Numbered from the stretch's first letter, positions 12,901 through 24,880 are shown. The stretch: DNA of 64,000 nt from Hsuehochloa calcarea (GCA_036346395.1 CM070604.1:36545662-36609661), one strand, 5' to 3'. The notes: generated by a model from the letters alone, not told the origin. Numbers and translations are program-made.

Positions 12901-13430
12901 CCGAAGGAGCTAGCAAGGTCACCGTCTTCCGAAACAACAAATCTTGGCACGGTATTGGAATAACCACCCATACCGGGATAACATCGAATGGTGCCAATTG
13001 AATAACCATAAGATTCGCAGTGAAAACCTCATCATCTAACAAGATAGAACAACCGGACAGACGGTAGAGCTAGAAATAAGTCCTCTGAGGAGCCGACTAC
13101 CACCGACTCGAAAATAAGTGAAAACTCAAACCCACTTTTCTAACAAACTCCAAAGACACGAGCGAGTAAGTAGCCCCGAATCAAACAAGACAAAGGCATC
13201 ATGCGAATCAACAAGTAAAGTACTGTCACCACATCGGGGCCCCAAGGTCTCGAGGGTGGGCATGGCGTAAACCCCCTGATGCACCGGTGCAGAAGACGCA
13301 CCAACACTCTGCGTCGGAAAGCTGGAAACAGCCTCGGGAGGAACAAACGACGGAGGGGCAGATGGTGCGGGGTTCCAATAGAACCTGCGCAGAGGCGCCG
13401 AGTAAAAGCCGCAGTGGACCCCATCTTTGG
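9955..13430 (-). pseudogene. pol of chromovirus A (protease, RT, RNase H, integrase, chromodomain)
   Basis: Polyprotein for reverse transcription and integration, split by many frameshifts. On the minus strand: the protease motif AFVLFDSGAT near 13170-13200; RT with KGAKIFTKIDLQSGYNQIRV near 12400 and the catalytic box VVVFIDDILIYSK near 12195-12235; the RNase H end with PSGKANVVADALSRK near 11445-11490; integrase HHCC with YSVHPGETKMYKELKKSFWW (11064-11261); the core with SMDFVVGLPR (about 10930-10960) and later LAEFAYNNSYHSSI (10560-10590). The GPY/F-type part is VGPFPIVG and GVHNVFHVS (10150-10290). The end, SHHREREATWE near 9980-10010, is a chromodomain. All domains are present but no frame runs through two of them cleanly. 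Confidence 0.88.
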
Positions 13431-13523
13431 AGGGTACGTGGTGCGAGGCTGCCGTCAGTCCGAATCAACCTCTGTGGAAGCCGGAGGAAGAAGGCTGCTG
13501 GGACGGTCTCCCATTTGATGATA

Positions 13524-14660
13524 CTAATCTGGATTTTGCTTGCACATCGAGGACTTGTGGCCCTCCCGACCACACTGCTGGCATGTTCCCTTGAAGGAAC
13601 ATTCTGAAGCTCGATGCCCGTCACCACACCGAAAACACTTCATGCCCTGACATGGAACAGGACGCAATTGTGGGGCGAAAGATGAAGAACGTGGCGCCGA
13701 AGAAGAAGACTGCCACTGCTGAACCGGACGGGAGGGTTGGTTCTTGTGAAACCTCTTAGCGGTGGTCGTCAAAAGACCCACCACCTCCACCGAAACTCCG
13801 CTCGCCACCGCCAGATCCACGATAAGCAACAGAACCACTAGCAACATGCCCTTGCGGCGAAGGAGCTCGTTCCAACTCCATCCTCTAGCTCGCTTCCACC
13901 ACCGAGCTAAAGTCACGTAGACCTGTTGCTCCCAGAATCTAGCGATACTCCTGATTGAGGCCCCGCCGGAACCTCTTAGCCTTCTCTTTATCATCACTTG
14001 CCACGGCTGGGACAAAGCGCACTGCAGTTGTTAAATCCGGCCTCATACTCGAGATCTGACATTTTCCTTGCACAAAGGTCGGGGTGATTGCTCCATCTTC
14101 TCGATGAAGGAGTCAGGATAAAACTGTGTCCTGAACCTCCTCACAAAAACCTCCCAAGTAACAAGACCCTGCGCTGGAGTCCTAGAAGACAGGACCCCTT
14201 CCCACTAGATGTCGGCATGGCCCTTCAGCTGAAAGGCCACAAATCGCGCCTTCTGCGCGGATGCCAGCTCTAATGCTCAAATCGACGCCCATGTACCTCA
14301 ACCAGTCCGCGGCTGAACGGTGTACATGCTCGTCAAAAGTGTCGAGACGGCGACATCCACTCACGGAGGCTCATCCTAGCCTCGGGTGGAACAAAGAAGA
14401 AGAATGTGTTCCGCCACAGTGCGGCGGCGCAGAATGGCCGCTGCAATTGTTGGCGGAGTTGTTGATTCTCCTTATTAGGTGCGAATAAGATCGGCGGTTG
14501 CGGCGGTGGCTCGAAGAACCGGAGCGCGCACCGAGGCAATCTCCTCAGTACCAACACCAGCGAACCCTTCAGACGAAGACGATGTAGCTGCCGGACCGCG
14601 GCCACGACCACCACTACGGGTCGGTGGACGACCACGACCACGGCCTCTACCTCTTGCCAT
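13524..14660 (-). pseudogene. gag of chromovirus A
   Basis: Nucleocapsid/capsid precursor. The likely start ATG is at 14660, giving MARGRGRGRGRPPTRSGGR, a basic Arg/Gly leader. A retrotransposon-gag type core follows around 14180-14360 (HVHRSAADWLRYMGVD). The C-terminal part, 13524-14015, ends with two zinc knuckles: CFRCGDGHRASEC, which has only three residues between the second Cys and the His where four are usual, and a normal CQQCGREGHKSSMC. At least three frame changes separate these parts. The missing knuckle residue may be a deletion in this copy. Confidence 0.85.
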
Positions 14661-14828
14661 CTAAGAACAACAACACAACAGAACGAAAATCAAATACTTA
14701 GCTCAACGAACTGATAAACAAAATAATTGGGACATAACCAAGCAATTGCGGAAAAACAATGGTGTTCCCAACCCTTCCTATTGTGCACAGTGTGTCATTT
14801 TAATATTATTACCACGGACCTAAAGCCC

Positions 14829-14840
14829 GCTCTGATACCA
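14829..14840 (-). promoter_or_regulatory. primer-binding site, initiator Met tRNA type
   Basis: The minus strand reads TGGTATCAGAGC two bases after the end of the 5' LTR. This is the standard complement to the 3' end of plant initiator Met tRNA and sets the element orientation. Confidence 0.92.
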
Positions 14841-14842
14841 AC

Positions 14843-16971
14843 TGTAACACCCTGACTATAAGGAAGTCAAGATGTCACCTACAACCACTACTCATTAAAT
14901 AAATAACCTTAACTCGCATGATAAGGTGAAGCAATTATTAAGATTATACGGAAACCAGTAATCATCCTCAAGTTTAATCAACGGAATGAAATTAAACAAT
15001 TCAGAAAGGTATGGTAAATAAGGCCAAGTTGGCTTACTACAATTCAACACAAGATATGAATAGAAGACAAAATTAAGTTCCCGAATATTTTGGATTATGG
15101 TAGTGTGTGCATCGTGTTGATCTACCCTTCATGAAACCGTTCTCCCTTGTCATTTACCTAAATAAAACAACAAAGCAAGAATGAGCCAAAGACTCAGCAA
15201 GTAACAGTATGTAACAATCAAACATACCAGGAGCAATATAACACAATCATAAATTGAACATTTACTTGGAACGAATCATGAATGGATGAAGTGGAATGAT
15301 GCATTGAAGGAAATGGACATATTGCGGATATATCTGCGGTATAGCGAGTGAATCACCGTCGGTGTTCACTTAAAGTAATCGTATGAAGAACGTTTCATAC
15401 GACTGTCCAACGTGGCCCACATTGGAATGGTGGACTCACGTAACGTGGCCCACATTGGAATGGTGGACTCACGTACCCATCTTGGAATTGATGGGATTTC
15501 AAGTGCCCATACTGGAATTGATGGGTCTTACCAAAATAATGTATGCATGTCATGATGAACCCATGTCAATATAGAATAGTACTCATAAATGAAAAGAACA
15601 CATGGCATTCATCTACAAATATGAACAAATATAAGCATTCATTCACACATCATACATGACATCAATCATTGAATACAAATTACTTGCCTGCCGCGCTGCA
15701 ACGGGTTGGGAGGTAATTGAGATACCCCTCCACTCACCGCTTCACCGCCTACAATATAAAATAATGGAAATGAGGACAAGCGAGTATGGAAATGCTACAC
15801 GTGTCCTCCCTCAATCTCTAACCAAACTAACCAAATAAAAGTTCAATTTGATCAATTTACCCAACCAATTCAATTATCCCTAATCTGGCAGTTTTACTAG
15901 AAAATTCACCAATAAACAACCGTAAGTCCAAAAGACCTGAAACCAGTGCTCATCTTTTCTTAACTTAACTGGCTACAAAACTCTAGTTGATGGTAAACTC
16001 TAATTCGGCCAATACAGAGGTCTAACCATCCAATGAAAAACTACAACTGCAGTCTGCCCAGAATTCAGCACAGCCCTAAAGCAAATGCTCTAACTTTTAA
16101 ACCACTGATCCAAATAAAGTGATTTTTATCAGCCTGGAAACATGGTGAAATTATCTTCAAAAACCTAGTTGGGTGGCCGACCTGATGCTGACTCTAACTA
16201 GATCAAAACCTAGGTGCAACCGACTAAACCAAGCAGTTCTGACAGACAGACCAGTACGTACTAAAACAGTCATAACTTTTAATCTACTGGGTGAAAATTT
16301 GTGATCCAGGTGCCAAAAGAAATCTAATGAAACCAGGAACAATTCTCCAGAAGGCGAAGACCTCCAATTCTGCCTCTAAGACACCCAAAACCGAGTCACA
16401 ACATTCTGGACCGAATCAATCTACTAACAGAAATTACGCGATACTACCAAAAACATTGAATCGACAACTCTAACGCAATCAACAGCGATGGGGTCTCTCG
16501 TTACCCTTGTAGACCCGAAGAACGACGAGGAAAAACTTCCCGAAGGTTGCTCCTCTCCTTCAATGGCCGGCCCCAAATCAGCGAACCCGGGTGGATGCAA
16601 ACGCCCGGCGGGGGAAGAACCGAAGAAGAACGCGTGGAAGACCGGGTGTGCAGCTCCGGGGATCTCCAATGGCAGCCACCAATGGAGGGGGAGGCGCCTA
16701 GGAGGAGGGGAGGAGGAGATGGGGCGGCACAAGGGGGAGGAGAGGCGGCTCAAGGGGGAGGGGTGGAGGCACTAGGGTTTTGGGAAGTGGTGCCCCCTTT
16801 GGCCGCCCCTACTTGGGCCGGCCGGCCACTAATGGGCCTCTGGTCGTGAATGCGGCCCGGGTTGCTCGACATTAACGTATACCCCGATTTAATTGGAATT
16901 TTCCGACGAAAACAAATTCTTTCACTCTCTCCGACCTCTTTCTTTCTACCGAACATTTCCGGAGTATTACA
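14843..16971 (-). repeat. 5' LTR of chromovirus A
   Basis: Pairs with 7707-9838. Differences are mainly single substitutions, plus small indel clusters near 15327-15355 and 16783-16890. It ends with TTACA, directly followed by the GGAAT duplication. Confidence 0.95.
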
Positions 16972-16976
16972 GGAAT
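16972..16976. repeat. target-site duplication GGAAT (right)
   Basis: The second copy of the 5 bp duplication, followed by CTATATAAATACAATATCG, which continues the host sequence interrupted at 7706. Confidence 0.95.
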
Positions 16977-18774
16977 CTATATAAATACAATATCGAATAA
17001 ACATCGAGAAAAGCCAAAAAAAAACTCAAATTGGTCAAAAATGCATGAAATTACTACGGTATATAGATGATTATTTTATATGAATTTAGGTGAAAAAATT
17101 ATTTTATTTGAATGTAGTATGTGAGAGTTATACCAGTTTGAAAATCAGTCTTATGGAAAAAGACTGAAAAATCCTCTTAGTACCGTTCATCAAAATATGT
17201 TTTCGCAAAAAATATAGACCTGTGGTGGAGATAAGGATTATATAGATGGATAGAGAATAAAATTATATGAGCAAAATAACTTGGTTCATATCATTTCGAG
17301 TTCATATAAATTAGTTATGAATTTTTAAAGTTATTAGCATTTTTTAGTGTAAAAATAATTCAGTTTTGGATCAATTTTCTATAAACTACATTCCCTGTTA
17401 TAGAGACATATTTGAAACCTATTTCAAAAAAAAATTTCACTTAAAATGAAAATTAACAAAATTGGTTTCACTGGATTTGGATTTAAAATGAATTAGTTAT
17501 GAATTTTTGAAGTTAAATGATTTTTCAATGCAATAATAATTCATTTCGGAATTTATAAATGCATTTTACACTTTTCTCACTGAAGCCTGTGCTAGTCGTA
17601 GTCGCTGGCAGTGGGGTCCACTAAACAGTGACATTTTTCATTTAACTTCTGAATTAAAATCTAATCACACTTGGGGCCCTAATGCCATAGACACGGACCA
17701 CACCACAGTATATGGACCGTGGTTCTATGAGTCGGTTCACAGGGTCCACGACTGTGCACTTAAAGCCACAGGCCCACATGTCAATCTCTCATTTAAACCG
17801 TTATTTAAACTTTGTTTAATGTCTGCGGTCCCATGTGTAAGAGACTCGTTACTTCTTAAGACAGTCATTAAATACTGAAAGCAATCATTAGCAGTTAATG
17901 ATCCAGATTTATACCCTAATGACCTAGCTATAGCAATGTCAGTCGATCCGACAACAATGAGCTGGTCACGCCGGAGCCTTGCCGGCGACTCCAGCCGCAG
18001 CGGCGTCGGGCAAGGGTATGGATGGGTGCACAATAGCATCACTTGACCCCCCACATACCCGAGTCTCGTGCACGAAGGCACCCTCACTAACAACCTTTTG
18101 TCCAGATCAATACCATTTGAAATAACAAACTTTGTACTCAAATAACCAAATGCGACGATCTGGACCAAAAATCATAAATGATAAGTGTGATGTGTTTCCC
18201 ATAATCGACGGGCTAATCCCGTCGACCGTACTAACGTATCTTCTAGATTTGCATGGCTAAGCACTCAAAAAACAAATAGAATAGCATCACATCCATCTAT
18301 CCTTAAGCATATATGTACTGGAATTTAATAAGGATAACATCAAGAGTAGGACATAGCTAACTACACATCACAAAAATATTGACATATCGAAATAGCATAC
18401 AAGCAAATATCATTGCATTATAAAACACTACTTATCAAAACTGGGATCAACATGATGCAAAAATAAAGTTCAAATGATGCTTGCCTTGATGGTATCGAGT
18501 TGTTCACTCTTAGTACCGTAGGCGTCTACGTCGATCACTTCGGAATCTATATAAATACGATATCGAATAAACATAGAGAAAAGCCAAAAAAATTCAAATT
18601 GCTCAAAAATGCGTGAAATTTTTACAATAGCTAGATGATGATTTTATATGAAATTAGCTGAAAGAATTATTTTATTTGGATTTAGTATGTGAGACTGTTC
18701 ATCCGAAAATATTTTTTTCGCAAAAAATTGTAGAGCAGTGGTAGAGTTAAGGATTATATGGATGGATAGAGAAT

Positions 18775-19534
18775 TGTCGGTGTATTAGAACCGATCTTAC
18801 GTAAAGATTGTTTGATTCGGGGGGTCTCCTAGAGATAAGATCACGCAGAGTGGATTGACACGGGATGTTTAGACAGGTTCAGGCCTTCTCCGGAGAGAAT
18901 AATAACCCTAATCCTGTGTGTATGGTATTCTTGATGATCAAGTAAAGACTAAGACTATTACGAGAAATAGCACTTGTGTTCCTACTTGACCGGCTCTTGT
19001 TCGCCCTTTTTCTATCTCTCTGATCGATGCCCTTATATAGTCGTGAAGAAGTAGCCGTTTTGCTCTCGCGGAGATGCGCTGATTAATCCATGAATCGCGA
19101 TGCCGGCGATAATTATCGCGCCTCGGCTTCTTCACGCCGTCGGCAATTATCTTCCGTAGATAATGGGGTAATTACGCACCATTAATAAGCGGAATAATAG
19201 TGCGTGCGCACTGCTCGATTCCTTAATCAATTGGACCCACTCGCTTTGTAGGTTTGATTATAAGGTGGTCGTAGTTTACAGGTCGTAGAAGGACTTACGA
19301 CCGGTGGCGATCGTAGAAGGACTTACGACCGGTGGCGATCGTAGAAGGACTTACGACTATGTAGTGGTCGTAGAAGGACTTACGACCATGATATAGTCGT
19401 AGCAAGACTTACAACTACTTATTGGACTTCTCCCTTTTAGATAAGGGGTACCTCTGGGACTATGTGACATCATATTTACCCATAATAAGAATTATAGATA
19501 AAAGATAAAAATGAGGATTATTAGATCCTCGTCA
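18775..19534 (-). repeat. 3' LTR of the Tat element
   Basis: Starts TGTCGGTGTATTAG and ends GATCCTCGTCA on the + strand. The minus-strand TATA (CTATATAAGG) lies at about 19030-19040. U3 therefore spans about 19041-19534 and contains five copies of a short hairpin between 19281 and 19418. Confidence 0.92.
19281..19418. repeat. hairpin array in U3 (5 units)
   Basis: Each unit is a variant of TCGTAGAAGGACTTACGA, an inverted repeat with arms such as GGTCGTA/TACGACC around an 8-base loop. Units repeat every ~28-30 bp, and the flanking bases vary in a compensating way (GGTC..GACC, AGTC..GACT). The same array is in the other LTR at 31487-31623, and related units occur at 21047-21150 and 22674-22792. 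Confidence 0.85.
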
Positions 19535-20100
19535 TCTAGCCCCCACTTCAAGTGAAAGTAACTTACTTGATAAAGGTTTCAGAAATGGACTTACGACCAT
19601 GAGAATGTCGTAGAATGATAGTCGAAGGAAAAACTCTTCGACATTTGAGTGTTGCTTTGACCAGAATTTGCTTTATCGGAAGGTTGCTTACGACTATCAA
19701 AAGTCATAAAAACCCTATGACCGTCGATGGTCGTGGTAGGGAATCGGAGAAAAGCTCTTCCGATTGATACTTCCTTCGACTAGAAAGACTTGGTCAAGAA
19801 TGTAATTTTGCTTGGAGGTGACAATACGCACCTACTTTTTCTCGAACGGACCATCCGGAGAATTGCAAACGTCTCTCATAGACTTGTCCGATGAAGCGGT
19901 TCGGCGGTACAACCATCTATCATAGACCTATAGCGGGACGGTTTCGAAGCGGCGAGATCGTCTTGATTATAAAAACTTACCAGAGGTAGACTTGGATTTT
20001 ACTTTTCCCAAATCACTCACATTGTTCTTGAGCTCTTGCTTTCTCCGTCTTCGACTAGGTTTCATCTTCTCGCGCCAACCCAATCAAAAAACTTCTTGCT
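19535..20100. other. region between 3' LTR and antisense gene
   Basis: It begins with the polypurine tract and holds two more degenerate TCGTAG/TTACGAC hairpins (about 19588-19612 and 19688-19735). No protein is recognised. It is the likely promoter and leader of the + strand gene that follows. I found no clear TATA; ATTATAAAAACTT at 19967-19979 is a weak candidate. Confidence 0.4.
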
Positions 20101-21046
20101 TCGGCGAAATGGCCAGAGAGTTTCGAATGGGAGGAATCGGAGATGGATGCGCTAAGATCAAGATCTTGGTCGATGTCGGAAGATCCTGCAGAAGGCTCGT
20201 GAAGTGGATTCGGCTATCGGGCAAAGATCGCCATCGGGGAAAATGGGCAAATCCGCCTTCCAAGCGTATTGTGAGTGCGGCCTTCGATTGCTCGCCACCC
20301 TTTCTTCTGATGAGTACTCGAACACTTTGGGGTGGAACCGTGAACTTAGGTCCCAATTCCATTACCATGTTGAGTGTGTTCGTGTATCATGCGAGGCGCA
20401 CAGGGATTCCGCGGATCTCGAGCTGTTCCAATATTATTATGGGATGGCTCGACAAACCGAATCGCCGGAAGTCGTGGTCCAAGCTCCGGGACTCAAGTCG
20501 AAGGAGTACATTCGAGTTTCACCCGGTCTTCGTGGCGGTTGGAGGAAGAGGTGGTTCTCTTTGGAAGGTCACCTCAAGACACCTTTCTTTCGTGGGGAAA
20601 GTCTGCTGAAAAGAAATCTTCATGGGATTCAACCCCGAAGATATTAGCCGGATTAGCCCTTATATTCAAGCCATTAAGGACTTGAAGGAAGAAGGGTGAC
20701 CGGATGGCATGTGGTGAAAGATTTCATCACACGCAAATTAGTCCTCTCAAGAAACGAGCATCTCCTATGTGGAGGTACTCGGGAAGAGGAGACCCCACCG
20801 AGACTACGAGGAGGGTAAGCAATTGTCGACTTAACTCTCCGTTTGGTCTTTCTCAACTTTGTCTAATATTTTTATCTGCTTACGGATCTTTCACAGCCGA
20901 GGTTGACTCAGTCGACTCATCTCGTGAGAAGTCCCCGCCACTCCGAGGGGCGTTCCTCAAGTCATTGCGGTTTTGTCCGCAGATGAAAGGATAGAGCGCC
21001 TAAAGGTAATCGTAAATCGATTCTCTCTTTAGGACTTTATAGTCGT

Positions 21047-21150
21047 AGAAGATACTTACGACTAATGGTGATCGTAGAATATCTTACAATCAAGAAAAAG
21101 TCGAGAAAAACTTACGACTTGGTACTAGTCGAGAAAAACTTACGACTAAT
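21047..21150. repeat. hairpin array in an intron of the antisense gene
   Basis: Four units of the TCGTAGAA..ACTTACGA type, spaced about 28 bp apart, inside the proposed intron 21006-21189. They match the U3 array of the same element. Confidence 0.75.
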
Positions 21151-22673
21151 TAGTGATTCTTCTTTTCTGCTTTTGCTTTACGTAAAGTAGGCATGGAAAA
21201 TCGCCAGACGACGAAGAAGTCGCTCGATGACTATTGGCGCTGGGTTGTCGAAGACAAAGACTCGGCTCCTCCTCGAAGAGACGCCGACTTGTAAAATCTG
21301 CCGACAAGGGGGAGCAAGTTCGAGTTCGGTCTTTCGACCAAACCTCTACAAGGCTGCGCACCGTAGTTGTATCTGAAGCCGAGGCCGCACTCGCCGGCCG
21401 AGGAGGTTGAAGCGCTTGAACCTCTCAAGCGCAAACCTCGCAAGGCTAAGGTACCCTTCTATTATGACACTAATCTTTCGCAGATTGGTGCCACTCCTAG
21501 TTTTATTAAACAACCGGAAAGGGAGAATCTGGAAGGATTTTATGTCTTTTATGAAGGACGATGTCGATCATCGACAACAACACAATCGAGGGCGGTGCTC
21601 TTACGGAATGGTCGAGACACCTCTCGCCCATCCAAAGATCGAGAAACCGAGCTCGTTCCTGTTCAAACTCTACGACCGCACGCGTGGTCGTGCCGAGCCA
21701 AATGTTGAACCTCGACCGGCGTGGTCGTGGAGAAGAAGAGGTCCTCCGCTGGGAGGATTGCTCCAAAATTCTGGTTAAGACCAGAGTGCGAGTATGTGAA
21801 ATGTCTTGAAGTGTAAGAAGGACATTTACCTTTTCTTTTCACAACCCGATTTGCTTTTCTTTATTTCACCGACTCCTTGATTTCGGAATGCTTCACGAGA
21901 AGTCCATTGCTATCCCTTCACCATCGGAGAGGTAGCAACGGAGGTGGTCAAGCATCACCCTTGGCCCGGTGGCCGATGAAGTCGAGACTCCCAGTGTCTC
22001 CCACATCTGCCAAGTCGAATTCACGACTCTTGAGGTAGCGGTATTCTCGTTGAGGTGGCCGCCACGACCATCAAGTCGAGAAACAACAGAGGCACCGTGG
22101 AAGCCTCTGTCAAGGTGGTGACCACTGCGCACCGCCTGGGAAGGAAATCGTGGGGCGTTCCTTCCCTACCCAAAGAGAAATCACGTAACCGTAAGGAGAA
22201 AATTTCAACTTCGTGGTGACTTCTTTGGGCCCGCCTCCGTCGTGGGGTCTTACGCACAAATCTCGTGACCGAGTCCCCATCCCAAAGATATTCCCAATAC
22301 GGACAATACTTTTGACAACGAGCGCCTCGAGAAGGTGTGGTGGGACAAAGTCGCGAGGATAGATAAGCCGCAAAGACCGGACCTTGTATATTCGATTTTG
22401 CTAGAACGACTATGAATGTAAGTATCTTGAAATACTTATATATGTGGCTTTCCTTCCCTTCTCACCGTTTTCTTTTTGCGTAAAGCTCGAGCAAATTGTC
22501 GTTGTCGGTGAGTATCATCGACAACTTTTAGAGCTAAGACAAGAGAAGGAACTACTCAGCAGAGGCGAGAGAGGTGGTAAGTCAATTATCATTCATAGTT
22601 GTTTTTGACTTAAATACTCGTAAAAAGTTTCACGAGAATAGTCATGGAAGAAACTCATGATTTAAGTATCGAT

Positions 22674-22792
22674 CGAAAAGAACTTACGACTATTTACGAC
22701 TGGTGGTGGTCATAGAAAGACTTACAACCATATCTTAGTCGCAGAAAAACTTACGACTAGGTCAGTGGTTGTAGAAGTACTCACAACCATTC
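22674..22792. repeat. hairpin array in a second intron
   Basis: Four to five degenerate units of the same hairpin inside the proposed intron 22576-22826, directly before its acceptor TTTTTTGTAG. Confidence 0.7.
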
Positions 22793-23919
22793 AGCTGATG
22801 TTTATCTTCGTTCCTGTTTTTTGTAGGTTAAACAAAGATACGAAGACCTTAGTGACTCACTCATTGTGAAAAGAGGAGTCGAGAAGGCTAAGGAATGAAG
22901 TATTAGTTCTCTCGGATAGACTTCGAGAGACTGTCTCTGCATCTAAAAGATTGCAGGAAAAAATAAACAGTAAGTTCTGAACTTAAGACTGCTTTTGATC
23001 TTTAACCTTTACTCGACCCTCCTTTCTTCTCCAGATAAAGAAAAAGAGATGCGAAGCTCGGACGCATCAAGTTCAAGAAAAATCTTTGGTTATTCAGAGT
23101 TTTCCGCATTACCGCGAATAAGGATCAAGAACTCGAGGGTTTTAGAACTCGATTAACGTGTAAGTAAATCTTTACTGTTATTCTTTTTGAGTATTTTCCT
23201 TTTCTAATGCCAATTTCTTGTTCGTAAATTGCTGCCCAATTGAGAAGCCTCGAGGTCAAATCCAAGCAAAGACCTTAATCGCAATGAGTCCGTCTCGCAT
23301 TGCTAAGATGAATGCAGAGGACATCAAAGCATGGGAGCAAAAGCATGTCAAACTATTGCTTCCCATCGAGAAGAGGTCAAGAAATTGGATTCTCAATTAG
23401 TAGGTAAGAAAAGCTTTTACCTATAATTATCTTTGTGTTATCTTCCTCTAGAAGTATATCTTTGTTTGACCGATATTATTCTTTTCGTAACAAGTGGTCG
23501 AAAACAAGAAGCTTCATGAGGCTTCGACTTGTACCCAACAGAGATGGAGTCGATGAAGACTAGTCTTCAAGGCAACATCACTCTCTGAACAATGTGCTTA
23601 ATGAGCTACATTCGAGGGAAAACTCCTCGAGAAGATACCATAGTTGCTCACACAAGTACCATTGGGGAACAAGTCGGAAAATTGCAAGAAATGGTGACCA
23701 CTCTGAAGACTAATCAAGCTGAATCGATAAGGGAAGCAGTCGAAGCTGCAGTAAGTTACGCTTTGGCGAAACTTAAAGCTCAAGACCCCGCCTTAATGTT
23801 AAACCAATTGAAGCCGACTTGATCGTCTCCGAATCGAGGCAAGTCGTCTGATTGAGGAAATGCATCGATTGGTAAAAGGTGGCGAGGAAATGCAGCTAGG
23901 CTCTCCCCCTTCAGAGTAA

Positions 23920-24880
23920 TCTTGTAACTACCTTGTAAGGCAGACAATTTTTGTTAATGAGTAATATATGATCCGCTTCATTTCCTGAAAATCATCTTGT
24001 CGAGTAGTTAGTAACTCAAAAGATAATAAACGAACGAAAGACTAAGAATTGAAGTCAAATTAATAACTTTATCCTAGCCCCCGACTATTTGCTTAGATTG
24101 TTTAGACAATCTAAATAAATAGTGTTTAAAAATGGGGTTTCTGAAAACAAAGAGAGGTTTATTTAACTTATAGCTTTTGTTACGGTTGTTAAGCAATCGG
24201 TCGAAAAGAGTAGAAACGACTTGACACTAGGAAGTTCCTTCTAGTGGGCGGGACCACGTCTTGAGAGAGGAAAGACTTCGACTAGGTGATGTTCCCATCT
24301 CGACTAGTTTAATCAAACCAAGAACAAAGAACTTGAGTTAAACAAACGCCTTAGAGTACTTTAGTCATTCGCTCGTCCTTTTTGGTGGACTTCGATAAGT
24401 CTTTTCCAAAGAGCAAAAGTAGGAGACTGAGCGACACTAGGAAGTTTCCTTCTAGTGGGCGGTGACCACATGCAGAGAGGAAAGACTTCGACTAGGTGTG
24501 TCTCTTCCTTCACCGCTTAAAACAAATCGAGTACACCAAATGTGGTCGAACAAATGTAAGAAAGTGCACTCTACTTAGAATATTTTTTGAATTTATCGAA
24601 AAAATAGACTAAGATTGAGAGAGTTGGCTTTGATAACATTACGACTAGATAAAACCCGAGCTCTTTGTATTGGCGTAAAAAAGTGAGTAACGAGTCGATG
24701 CTAGGAAATTCCTTCTAGTGGGCGTAACCACATGCAGAGAGGAGAAGTTTCACCGGATGATGTTTCTCGCCGCCGATGTAAAGAAAATGCGTGTTTTCAT
24801 ATCATAGTCGAAAGATTAAAAAGCACTACTCAAAAATTAAGGCAAAAAGAGGTAGAAAGAACACGACTTTTATTGCTCGA
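23920..24880. repeat. spacer between convergent genes with a triplicated ~80 bp repeat
   Basis: No gene is seen. Three direct repeats lie at about 24216-24296, 24430-24512 and 24687-24770. Each has the core CTAGGAAGTTCCTTCTAG, an imperfect hairpin, followed by TGGGCG..ACCACATGCAGAGAGG. They sit between the 3' end of the + strand gene and the 3' end of pol, so they may hold 3' end signals for both. The polyadenylation-like AATGAGTAATATATG near 23958 would serve the + strand gene. Confidence 0.7.

Larger units (their letters stand above)
7707..16971 (-). mobile_element. complete-ended Ty3/gypsy chromovirus (chromovirus A)
   Basis: A 9265 bp element with two direct LTRs of 2132 and 2129 bp, TSD GGAAT and minus-strand orientation. 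The primer-binding site TGGTATCAGAGC (initiator Met tRNA type) is at 14829-14840, two bases from the LTR. The polypurine tract, TTAAGGGGGGTAGAC on the minus strand, is at 9839-9853. Internal order on the minus strand is gag, protease, RT, RNase H, integrase, chromodomain. By eye the LTRs differ at roughly 2% of positions, so the insertion is fairly young. The genes nonetheless carry many frameshifts, so this copy cannot be autonomous as read. Confidence 0.95.
7309..18050. repeat. tandem duplication, copy A (split by the 7.7-17.0 kb chromovirus)
   Basis: The parts are 7309-7706 and 16977-18050. Joined across the insertion they make about 1.47 kb that matches copy B (18051-18774 plus 31747-32465) from the shared phrase CCACATACCCGAGTCTCG to GGGTGCACAATAGCAT. 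The two copies lie head to tail. Divergence is clear, with scattered substitutions and indels, so the duplication is old. Confidence 0.8.
20108..23919 (+). pseudogene. antisense spliced gene with 'putative gypsy type transposon' domain (PF04195-like)
   Basis: It runs opposite to gag-pol. The conserved part lies at about 20625-20815: ISPYIQAIKDLKEEG, then TGWHVVKDFITRKL, then RASPMWRYSG, typical of the PF04195 family found in Tat-type plant elements. Several GTAAG donors and CAG/TAG acceptors mark introns: about 20817-20896, 21006-21189, 22576-22826, 22970-23034, and possibly 23160-23215 and 23403-23496. The later exons are charged and heptad-rich (HRQLLELRQEKELLSR near 22510-22560), suggesting a coiled coil. 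It ends with LGSPPSE and TAA at 23917-23919. Exons carry frameshifts (for example near 23817), so it is decayed. Function is unknown; known relatives are also uncharacterised. The start ATG is uncertain. Confidence 0.65.

Noticed and set aside
19281..19418. array read as a satellite or a microRNA gene
   Set aside because: Units are only ~28-30 bp apart, and the stems (7-9 bp) are too short for a microRNA precursor; they are confined to one retrotransposon.
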